NCBI GenBank assembly: GCA_008680965.1
Contig: NAKE01000001.1
Span: 372,001 to 436,000 of the forward strand
Source: Collinsella aerofaciens
GTDB lineage: Bacteria; Actinomycetota; Coriobacteriia; Coriobacteriales; Coriobacteriaceae
Direction: 5' to 3'
DNA length: 64,000 nucleotides
Shown here: in pieces, positions 18,451 through 25,221 of the stretch
How positions within the stretch are numbered: the first letter of the stretch is position 1
Layout of the letters: each line of letters begins with the position of its first letter
Position numbers and translations under genes: made by a program
Notes under the pieces: model-generated
The model's database searches: none
Told to the model about the DNA's origin: nothing
What the model saw: the letters and a program-made list of their open reading frames with translations, nothing else

Positions 18451-19635
18451 ATGATCAACGAAACTATGTATGCTCGCGGTGCGGAAAGCTCCATCATCCG
18501 TGAGATCTTTAGCTATGGTCTTGAGCGCAAGGCACAGATCGGCGCGGAAAACGTATTCGATTTTTCGCTGGGCAACCCGAGTGTTCCGGCGCCCGCTGCT
18601 GTGGCTGAGTCCATTAGGAAGGCCTTGGGGCTGCCGAGCGACCAGCTGCACGGCTATACCCCCGCACCGGGTCTGCCGCAATGTCGAGCGGCCGTCGCCG
18701 AATCGCTCAACCGTCGCTTTGGCACGAGCTATGAGGGCAAGGACGTCTTTATGACGGTGGGTGCCGCGGCTTCGCTCACCTGCACGCTCAACGCCGTTAC
18801 GAACCCGGGCGATGAGGTTGTTGTTATCGCCCCGTACTTCCCGGAGTATCGCGTGTGGATTGAGAAGGCCGGCTGCACGTGTGTCGAGGCGCTCGCCGAT
18901 GAAGACACGTTCCAGCTGAGCGTGGACAACGTGCTCAGGGCGATCAGCGAAAAGACGGCGGCCGTCATCATCGACTCGCCCAACAACCCGACCGGTGCCG
19001 TATATACGCGCGACACGCTGACGCGACTGGCCAATGTTCTGCGCGAGGCCAACGCTCGGCGTGATCCCGAGAATCCGATTATGCTCATCTCGGATGAGCC
19101 GTACCGCGAGATCGTGTACGGTGCCGAGGTGCCTTGGGTGCCCTCGATCTACGAGAACACCGTGGTGTGCTACTCGTATTCTAAGTCGCTGTCGCTGCCG
19201 GGTGAGCGCGTTGGCTGGATCTTGGTTCCCAACACCAATCTGCAGGCTGCGCGTCTGATGCCGGCCGTTGCGGGTGCTGCCCGTACGCTGGGTTTTGTAT
19301 GTGCACCGGCGCTCTTCCAGCGCGTGATTATCGATTGCATCGATGAGCCGAGCGATATCGAGGCCTATGCTCGCAACCGCACGGCGCTTACCGACGCCTT
19401 GGCGGACTACGGCTATACCTATGTTGAGCCGGACGGTGCTTTCTACCTGTGGGTGAAGGCACTCGAGCCCGATGCGAATGCGTTTTGCGAGCGCGCAAAG
19501 AAGCATGAGTTGCTTGCGGTTCCCTCGGACAGCTTTGGTATGCCGGGCTGGTTCCGCCTGGGCTATTGCGTGAGTTACGAAACGATCATCAATTCGCTAC
19601 CCGCTTGGAAACAGTTGGCGGACGAGTATCGTTAA
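18451..19635 (+). CDS. Pyridoxal-phosphate-dependent class I/II aminotransferase
   Basis: A 394-residue fold-type I aminotransferase of the AspC/aromatic group, cytosolic. NNPTG is at 178-182, DEPY at 215-218 and the Schiff-base lysine is K245 in SYSKSLSLPGER. The C-terminal substrate region ends normally. The frame is open for 33 codons upstream into the REP-like palindrome, but AGGGGAACAG precedes the ATG at 18451 and conserved sequence begins there. A TACAAT box at 18421 is a candidate -10. Substrate is not predictable from sequence. It is monocistronic, with its own hairpin downstream. Confidence 0.9.
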   Translation: MINETMYARGAESSIIREIFSYGLERKAQIGAENVFDFSLGNPSVPAPAAVAESIRKALGLPSDQLHGYTPAPGLPQCRAAVAESLNRRFGTSYEGKDVFMTVGAAASLTCTLNAVTNPGDEVVVIAPYFPEYRVWIEKAGCTCVEALADEDTFQLSVDNVLRAISEKTAAVIIDSPNNPTGAVYTRDTLTRLANVLREANARRDPENPIMLISDEPYREIVYGAEVPWVPSIYENTVVCYSYSKSLSLPGERVGWILVPNTNLQAARLMPAVAGAARTLGFVCAPALFQRVIIDCIDEPSDIEAYARNRTALTDALADYGYTYVEPDGAFYLWVKALEPDANAFCERAKKHELLAVPSDSFGMPGWFRLGYCVSYETIINSLPAWKQLADEYR

Positions 19636-19669
19636 AAGTAAAGCGCTCTGCCTACATTGTTTTACGTGA

Positions 19670-19703
19670 AACGGGGTTTGGTGTTAAGCCGGACCCCGTT
19701 GTC
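19670..19703 (+). terminator. Weak terminator after the aminotransferase
   Basis: AACGGGGT pairs with ACCCCGTT across a 15-base loop, followed by GTC rather than a good T-run. Confidence 0.45.
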
Positions 19704-19733
19704 ATGGACGTTGTGTCGTTGGGATGGAGTGGT

Positions 19734-19763
19734 TTTACGACTATCGAAGGCTATGCGTACAAT
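19734..19763 (+). promoter_or_regulatory. Candidate promoter of the PHP hydrolase gene
   Basis: TTTACG and TACAAT are separated by 18 bases, and the start codon is 37 bases further on, after AAGGAG. TACAAT boxes precede several genes in this window. Confidence 0.45.
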
Positions 19764-19800
19764 GAATATAAGCGACGGCCATGCCAGATAAGGAGACCCG

Positions 19801-20622
19801 ATGCCCTACCTGCTTTCTTGTGACATTCATACCCATACGATGTTCTCTGCGCATGCATATTCGACCATTGAGGAGAATGTGTACTGGGCGGCAGAGCGTG
19901 GTCTGCAGGTGCTCGGATCTGCCGACCATCTGAGCTCTATGGTTACGGCTTGCCCTAATGACCTGCGCAGTTATCAGTTCTTTATCAACCAGAATATCTG
20001 GCCGCGCATTTGGAGCGGCGTGCTGGTGCTGCGTGGTGCCGAGGCCGATATCGTTTCACTGGACGGAAGCCTGTTTGGCGAGGACACTCCTGTCACGCTC
20101 AATATCGCCGGCGATTCGTACAGCCGCCCGCATTCGCTGTTCGATTTGGTTACGCGCAATTTGGATTATTTGGTGGCAAGCGTGCATAATCCGCAGATTG
20201 CCGAAGGTGCGACGCTTGCCCAGGTGACCGAGATGTATATCAATGCCCTGGAGCACCCCAAGGTGTTCATGCTGGGTCACACGGGTCGCTCGGGCGTTCC
20301 GTTTGATATCGATGAGGTGTTATTGGCGGCCAAAGCCAAGCACAAGATTATTGAGATCAACAACCATAGTCTTGAGCATGGTACCGATACCGAGCATTGG
20401 AGCGTGTGCCGCAAGATTGCCGAGCGCTGCGCCGAGCTGGGCGTGGGGATTGGCGTTTCGACCGACGCGCACATTGGTATGGCGATTGGCAAGCTCGACC
20501 AGGCGCGCAAGATGCTCGACGAGATTCACTTCCCACTGGACCTGATCGTGACGCGCGACCGCGAGACGCTGCTGCGCGAGATGGCTGCAGCCGGCGTCTG
20601 TGACCTGCGCAAGAGCATGTAA
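19801..20622 (+). CDS. PHP-domain phosphatase/hydrolase
   Basis: A 273-residue protein of the polymerase-and-histidinol-phosphatase superfamily, resembling the YcdX group of metal-dependent phosphatases. Metal ligands expected for the fold are visible: H10-T-H12 near the N terminus, D42-H43, GHTGR near 160 and a TDAH motif near 221. AAGGAG precedes the ATG. It is a single gene between two terminators. The substrate is unknown; histidinol-phosphatase activity is possible, but no his genes are nearby. Confidence 0.85.
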   Translation: MPYLLSCDIHTHTMFSAHAYSTIEENVYWAAERGLQVLGSADHLSSMVTACPNDLRSYQFFINQNIWPRIWSGVLVLRGAEADIVSLDGSLFGEDTPVTLNIAGDSYSRPHSLFDLVTRNLDYLVASVHNPQIAEGATLAQVTEMYINALEHPKVFMLGHTGRSGVPFDIDEVLLAAKAKHKIIEINNHSLEHGTDTEHWSVCRKIAERCAELGVGIGVSTDAHIGMAIGKLDQARKMLDEIHFPLDLIVTRDRETLLREMAAAGVCDLRKSM

Positions 20623-20640
20623 CGGGCTCATATACCCAAC

Positions 20641-20677
20641 GAAAGGGGGCGATCCAGACGGGCCGCCCCCTTTCTTG
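20641..20677. terminator. Bidirectional terminator between PHP and rRNA methyltransferase genes
   Basis: GAAAGGGGGCG pairs with CGCCCCCTTTC. T-rich and A-rich flanks on both sides suit termination of both converging genes. Confidence 0.85.
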
Positions 20678-20699
20678 TCCCAAAATCTACCGGGGTGGG

Positions 20700-22148
20700 T
20701 TAGCGGCGCTCGAGGACCGCTACGGTTTCGGTGTGGTCGGTATGGGGGAACATGTCGACCGGTGTGATCTTGAGCAGGCGATAGCCTCCGTCGAGGAGTT
20801 GGTGCAGGTCGCGCTCTTGGGTCACGGGGTTGCAGCTGATATAGGTGATGCGGCGCGGCTTGAGCGCGCAGGCGGCCTCGAGGAACTCGGGGGTGGAGCC
20901 GGCGCGCGGCGGGTCGATGGAAAGGACGTCGACGCGTTCGTTGTTGTCGGCGGCATCGAGGATGTAGTCGGTGGCGTCGTCGGCCATAAACCAAGCGCTG
21001 CGGGTGAGACCGTTGAGCTCGGCATTGCGGCGTGCGTCGGCAACGCCCGCGGGGTTTCGCTCCACACCGAGCAGCATGATGCCGACGCCCTTGTCCTGGC
21101 CATCCTTTGCGGCGCAAAGGCCGATGGTGCCGCTGCCGCAGTAGGCATCCATAAGCACGTCGCCCCGGCGCAGGTCCATGCCTTCGATAGCGAGTCGGTA
21201 GAGCAGCTCGGTCTGCTGCGGGTTGGTCTGGTAGAACGCGGTGGGGGAGATGTCGAACTCGCAGCCGAGCAGCTGGTCGCGCATGCACTCAGCGCCATGC
21301 ACGATGCGGGTCTCCTCGCCTAGAATGGCGTTGCCGGGGCGTCCGTTGATGTTTTGGGCAACGGTGACGATATGCGGATCGAGCGCGGCGACGGCCTCAA
21401 AGAACTCCTGGGCATGCGGCAGATCGCGCTGGGCGGTCACGAGGGTGACCATAATCTGGCCGGTACGCCAGCCACAGCGAACGACGGCGTAGCGAAGTAG
21501 GCCCAGATGCTTATCCTCGTTAAAGGCGGGAATGTGCAGACGCTCGGCCTCATGCGCGATGCCGTTGAGAATCTGGCGGGCCCCCGGTGCCTCGACGGGG
21601 CATTCGGGAACGGCAACGATCTTGTGCGTGCCGCGCTCAAAAAAGCCGCAGCGGACAGCGCCCTCCTTGCCGGGAGCAAAGGGGGTGGCAGCCTTATGAC
21701 GAAAACCACGCGGCGCAGGATACTTTCCCGGGTCGCCCAAGGTGACACCCATACCACGAATGGGGTCGACAGCAATGCCCTCACGCTCGCAAAGCGAGGC
21801 AAAAAGTTCCTCCATAGCAGTCTGCTTGGCGGCGAGCTGCTTCTTATAAGGACGATTGAGCGCCGTGCACCCACCGCAGGCTTTTATGATGGAACAGGGA
21901 GACTTGGGGTCCACGGCCTTACGCGCAGACGAAACCGGATCTTTATGTGAGCGCTTGGAGCGAGTCTGAGATGCCTTGTCCTCGCTCCGACGAGATCCGG
22001 GACGCTTAGCCTTGGCCTTGCCCTTGGTCGATTTGCTTTTTGCGGCTTTAGAAGACTTGGATTTCGTAGAAGATTTCTCCTCCTTTGACCCCTCAGCCGC
22101 TTCCACCAAAGCACGACGAGCCCTACGCTCCGCACGAGATTCTGCCAT
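20700..22148 (-). CDS. 23S rRNA (uracil-5)-methyltransferase, RlmD/TrmA family
   Basis: A 482-residue SAM-dependent RNA methyltransferase. Residues 1-80 form a Lys/Ser/Arg-rich tail likely to bind RNA. Four cysteines (C85, C91, C94 and C183) fit the [4Fe-4S] cluster of RlmD-type enzymes. The SAM-binding YCGSGTIGL is near 336, DPPRAG near 412, and the catalytic cysteine is C439 in ISCNP. A GTG four codons upstream is in frame, but GGAG is spaced correctly for the ATG at 22148. It may modify U747 and/or U1939 of 23S rRNA; a single Gram-positive-type enzyme can do both (RlmCD), so the exact target is not assignable. Confidence 0.9.
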   Translation of the reverse strand: MAESRAERRARRALVEAAEGSKEEKSSTKSKSSKAAKSKSTKGKAKAKRPGSRRSEDKASQTRSKRSHKDPVSSARKAVDPKSPCSIIKACGGCTALNRPYKKQLAAKQTAMEELFASLCEREGIAVDPIRGMGVTLGDPGKYPAPRGFRHKAATPFAPGKEGAVRCGFFERGTHKIVAVPECPVEAPGARQILNGIAHEAERLHIPAFNEDKHLGLLRYAVVRCGWRTGQIMVTLVTAQRDLPHAQEFFEAVAALDPHIVTVAQNINGRPGNAILGEETRIVHGAECMRDQLLGCEFDISPTAFYQTNPQQTELLYRLAIEGMDLRRGDVLMDAYCGSGTIGLCAAKDGQDKGVGIMLLGVERNPAGVADARRNAELNGLTRSAWFMADDATDYILDAADNNERVDVLSIDPPRAGSTPEFLEAACALKPRRITYISCNPVTQERDLHQLLDGGYRLLKITPVDMFPHTDHTETVAVLERR

Positions 22149-22255
22149 CAATAACTCCACTAATTCATGAATTTAAGCTGCAAGTATTGTACCGTGCCAA
22201 GCCAGCAGACGATATGCAAGCGGTTTATTCGTGTCAGTGATAAGCCCAACGACGG

Positions 22256-22396
22256 TTGCCCGCCGCGTGAGGGGTGTGGGGGGTTAAGTTTATCGCGAGT
22301 TCCGCACGAACAGGAGGCCACTTAATGTGGCCTCCGTCGTGAGCAGGACTGTAGAGCAGGAAACTTAACCCCCCACACCCCTCACGCGGCGGGCAA
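22256..22396. repeat. 36-bp perfect inverted repeat with inner hairpin
   Basis: The left arm 22256-22291 and right arm 22361-22396 are exact reverse complements over 36 bp (TTGCCCGCCGCGTGAGGG... to ...GGTTAAGTTT). The 69-bp interior holds a second hairpin, GGAGGCCAC-ttaat-GTGGCCTCC (22313-22335), itself flanked by CACGA/TCGTG. It lies between two divergent genes, so it is not placed as a normal terminator. Confidence 0.9.
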
Positions 22397-22426
22397 ACTC
22401 GCCTTGTGCTCTATCACGCTAAAGTG

Positions 22427-22432
22427 TATGAT
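22427..22432 (+). promoter_or_regulatory. Candidate extended -10 of the amino-acid importer
   Basis: TATGAT is preceded by TGTG, resembling an extended -10. No good -35 is evident. The start codon lies 57 bases downstream. Confidence 0.35.
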
Positions 22433-22450
22433 TCTGAACGTTACATGACT

Positions 22451-22470
22451 CACTTTACTTAACTAAAGTG
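22451..22470. promoter_or_regulatory. Operator-like palindrome upstream of the amino-acid importer
   Basis: CACTTTA-CTTAAC-TAAAGTG is a perfect 7-6-7 inverted repeat 19 bases before the start codon. Its core CTTTA-N6-TAAAG also occurs before ilvE at 50168. Its position downstream of the candidate -10 would suit a repressor. Confidence 0.6.
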
Positions 22471-22488
22471 CCACCAAGGGGGAATACC

Positions 22489-23349
22489 ATGAATACCGAT
22501 ATGTCTCGTCGTCAGTTTGTTGGTCTAGCCGGCTCGCTCGCTACGGTGCTTGGCCTTGGTCTTGTCGGCTGCGGCGGTGGTGCCGGCAAGGGCTCCGCTG
22601 CTGGCTCTGCCGCGGCCAAGGATGTGAAGGGCGCTGCGGAGTCCAAGAAGCTCGTGGTGGGCTTTGACAAGTCCTACCCTCCGTACGGCTTTGTGGGCGA
22701 CGATGGTGAGTACACCGGCTTTGATCTCGATCTGGCCAAGGCTGTTGCCGATAAGCAGGGCTGGGAGGTCAAATACGAGGCCATCGATTGGGATGCCAAG
22801 GACACGCTGCTCAACTCGGGTGCCATCAACTGCATCTGGAACGGCTTTACCATGGAGGGCCGCGAGGACGATTACACGTTCTCCGAGCCGTACATGCTCA
22901 ACGAGCAAGTGCTCGTGGTCAAGAAGGACGCGGGTATCAAGAGCTGGGACGATCTCGCTGGCAAGACCGTGATCACTCAGACCGATTCCGCCGCACAGGA
23001 TGTGCTCGAGGGCGACCAGAAGGATCTGGCCGCGACGTTTGCCACGCTCGATACCATCGGTGAGTACAACACGGCGTTTATGCAGCTCGAGAGCGGCGCG
23101 GTCGATGCCGTGGCTTGCGACCTTTCGATTGCCCAGTATCAGCTTGCCGCCAAGCCCGATGCTTATACGCAGCTTGATGAGCCGCTGTCCAGCGAGCACT
23201 ACGCCGTCGGCTTTAAGAAGGGCGACGCCAAGTCGGCCGACGCCGTGACCGAGTCGCTCAAGGCGCTCTACGAGGACGGCACGGTTAAGGACCTGTGCGA
23301 TAAGTATTCAAGCTATGGTCTATCCTTCGACAACTGGGTGCTCAAATAG
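22489..23349 (+). CDS. Amino-acid ABC transporter substrate-binding lipoprotein (Tat-exported)
   Basis: A 286-residue family 3 solute-binding protein anchored outside the membrane. A twin-arginine motif SRRQFVG (6-12) precedes a hydrophobic stretch and the lipobox LVGC with lipidated C28, so export is by the Tat route followed by lipid modification. The mature domain begins KLVVGFDKSYPPYGFVG, typical of polar amino-acid binders, and includes GFDLDLAKAVA. Upstream in-frame codons were rejected because AAGGGGG precedes the ATG at 22489. The next two genes encode the matching permease and ATPase. Which amino acid is bound cannot be read from sequence. Confidence 0.92.
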   Translation: MNTDMSRRQFVGLAGSLATVLGLGLVGCGGGAGKGSAAGSAAAKDVKGAAESKKLVVGFDKSYPPYGFVGDDGEYTGFDLDLAKAVADKQGWEVKYEAIDWDAKDTLLNSGAINCIWNGFTMEGREDDYTFSEPYMLNEQVLVVKKDAGIKSWDDLAGKTVITQTDSAAQDVLEGDQKDLAATFATLDTIGEYNTAFMQLESGAVDAVACDLSIAQYQLAAKPDAYTQLDEPLSSEHYAVGFKKGDAKSADAVTESLKALYEDGTVKDLCDKYSSYGLSFDNWVLK

Positions 23350-23453
23350 CGGCTTTCCCAGGCACCCGATTTTGCCGTTCAAGCCGTCGCTTGCGTACAT
23401 TTAGTACGCGGCGCTCCTCTTTCACGGCAAACTCGAGCACCTGGAAAACCCGC
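23349..23453 (+). repeat. Intercistronic nested hairpin between binding protein and permease genes
   Basis: An imperfect outer repeat (GCGGCTTTCCCAGG with CCTGGAAAACCCGC) encloses TTGCCGT/ACGGCAA and an innermost GCGTAC-attta-GTACGC. It starts at the stop codon of the binding-protein gene. Such structures commonly stabilise the upstream mRNA so that binding protein exceeds permease. Confidence 0.7.
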
Positions 23454-23499
23454 TTTAGCATTGGGTTTGCTGTTCTGTTGTCGCGAAAGAGAGCTTAGG

Positions 23500-24153
23500 T
23501 TGTCTATTCAGGTCATGATGCAGATGCTTGGCCAGGGCTTCTTGGTCAGTTTGCAGTTGTTTGTGCTGACGCTGCTGGGGTCGATTCCGCTGGGAATCCC
23601 CGTAGCGTTTATGCGCATGAGCAAAATTGCGCCACTCCGCTGGATTGCGCGCATCTACATTTCGGTAATGCGCGGTACGCCGCTCATGCTGCAGATGTTT
23701 GCCATCTACTTTGCCCCGTACTACGTGTTTGGCATTTCGCTCACGCCCGATTCCAAGTGGACGGCGTGCGTCGTGGCGTTCATCATCAACTACGCCGGTT
23801 ACTTTGCCGAGATCTATCGCTCGGGCTTGCAGTCCATTCCGCGCGGTCAATACGAGGCTGCCGAGGTGCTGGGCTATTCGCGCGTGCAGACGTTTCTGTA
23901 TATCGTGATGCCGCAGGTCGCCAAGCGTATTCTGCCGGCGATGGGCAACGAGATCATCACGCTGGTCAAGGACACGTCGCTGGCGTTTGCCATTGGCGTG
24001 GGTGAGATGTTCTCGACGGCCAAGGCGCTGGTCGCCTCGCAGGTGAGCATGGTGCCGTTTGCGATCGCGGCGCTGATTTACTGGGTCTTTAACTTCGTCG
24101 TCGAGATGCTGCTGGGCGCCGCCGAGAAAAAATTGGATTACTACCATGACTAA
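23500..24153 (+). CDS. Amino-acid ABC transporter permease
   Basis: A membrane permease of the HisM/GlnP type, about 217 residues. Several hydrophobic helices are visible, and the cytoplasmic EAA loop appears as QYEAAEVLGYSRVQTF, which contacts the ATPase. The start is uncertain: no ATG has a good ribosome binding site. TTG at 23500 follows GAGAGC, while ATG at 23515 (MMQMLGQ) is the alternative; both keep the first helix. The 3' end overlaps the ATPase gene by 8 bases, showing translational coupling. Confidence 0.88.
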   Translation: MSIQVMMQMLGQGFLVSLQLFVLTLLGSIPLGIPVAFMRMSKIAPLRWIARIYISVMRGTPLMLQMFAIYFAPYYVFGISLTPDSKWTACVVAFIINYAGYFAEIYRSGLQSIPRGQYEAAEVLGYSRVQTFLYIVMPQVAKRILPAMGNEIITLVKDTSLAFAIGVGEMFSTAKALVASQVSMVPFAIAALIYWVFNFVVEMLLGAAEKKLDYYHD

Positions 24154-24910
24154 TTCGGTAATGAATATATCGAACGCGCGCAAGGCGTTTGGCGGCAATG
24201 AGGTGCTCAAGGATATCTCGCTCGAGGTCAAGCGCGGCGAGGTCGTGGCGATTATCGGGCCTTCAGGCGGCGGTAAGTCCACGCTTCTGCGCTGCGCCAC
24301 ACTGCTCGAGACACTCGACGGTGGCTCGCTTTCGTTTGGCGACCTTGCCGTTGCGACGGACGCGGGGTCGGGTGCGATATATGCGAAAGGCGACGTGCCC
24401 AAGCGGGCGCGCTCGCGATTTGGCCTGGTGTTTCAGAACTACAATCTGTTTCCGCACTATACGGTGATGAAAAACATCACCGATGCTCCGATTCGCGTGC
24501 TCAAGCGCCCGCGCGAGCAGGCCGAAGCACGTGCGCGTGAGCTGATCGCGCAGATGGGGCTTACGGGCAACGAGAACAAGGTGCCATGTGAGCTTTCGGG
24601 CGGTCAGCAACAGCGTGTGAGTATCGCCCGCGCCTTGGCGCTCGACCCGGAGATCTTGTTCTTTGACGAGCCGACCTCGGCGCTCGATCCCGAGCTAACG
24701 GCCGAGGTGCTGCGTGTCATTAAAGACCTTGCCGCGCAGAATATGACGATGGTGATCGTGACCCATGCGATGCAGTTTGCGCGCGACGTTGCCGACCGCG
24801 TGGTCTTTATGGACGGCGGTCGCATTGTCGAGGAGGGTCCTGCCGAGCAGGTTATCGATCATCCGCGTGAGCAACGTACCCGTGAGTTCTTGAGCCGTAT
24901 CGAGGGGTAG
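24146..24910 (+). CDS. Amino-acid ABC transporter ATP-binding protein
   Basis: A 254-residue importer ATPase of the GlnQ/HisP type. Walker A GPSGGGKST is at 38-46, the Q-loop glutamine is Q97, the signature LSGGQ is at 150-154, and Walker B FFDEPTSALD includes E175. All catalytic residues are intact. It completes a three-gene importer. An orphan binding-protein and permease pair at 34.8-36.4 kb lacks its own ATPase and could borrow this one, although that is speculation. Confidence 0.94.
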   Translation: MTNSVMNISNARKAFGGNEVLKDISLEVKRGEVVAIIGPSGGGKSTLLRCATLLETLDGGSLSFGDLAVATDAGSGAIYAKGDVPKRARSRFGLVFQNYNLFPHYTVMKNITDAPIRVLKRPREQAEARARELIAQMGLTGNENKVPCELSGGQQQRVSIARALALDPEILFFDEPTSALDPELTAEVLRVIKDLAAQNMTMVIVTHAMQFARDVADRVVFMDGGRIVEEGPAEQVIDHPREQRTREFLSRIEG

Positions 24911-24944
24911 GCTCAGTTATTTACTCAACTATTAAATTGAGGTG

Positions 24945-24981
24945 AAGTCGCCGCAGGTCTTACGGTCTGTGGCGGCTTTTT
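24945..24981 (+). terminator. Terminator of the amino-acid importer operon
   Basis: AAGTCGCCGCAG pairs with CTGTGGCGGCTT around a tacg-containing loop, followed by a T-run. Confidence 0.88.
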
Positions 24982-25018
24982 GTTTGCGTCGACGGGGTTC
25001 AATAATCGCCTCACAAGC

Positions 25019-25047
25019 TTGTCTCCTCCTCTCGCCGCCTGTATTCA
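25019..25047 (+). promoter_or_regulatory. Candidate promoter of the EF-G-like gene
   Basis: TTGTCT and TATTCA are separated by exactly 17 bases. Transcription from here would give a leader of about 170 nt before the ATG at 25222. That leader contains a GGAGGGT/ACCCTCC pairing and an inner GTCGG/CCGAC stem, so it may fold strongly. Confidence 0.5.
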
Positions 25048-25221
25048 TACGTGCGCCGAAAGGTATGCATGGACAGTCGCCCGTGAGGGTAGGGTGGTGG
25101 CATAGGACATTTGGAGGGTGAGTCGGCTCGGCTGCCGACCATGCTGCTCCCGGGACGGCACCGACCGCGAACCCTCCCCGTTGGCGTCGCGCCTTGCGCG
25201 CGGCCCTGCAAGGAGGTCATC

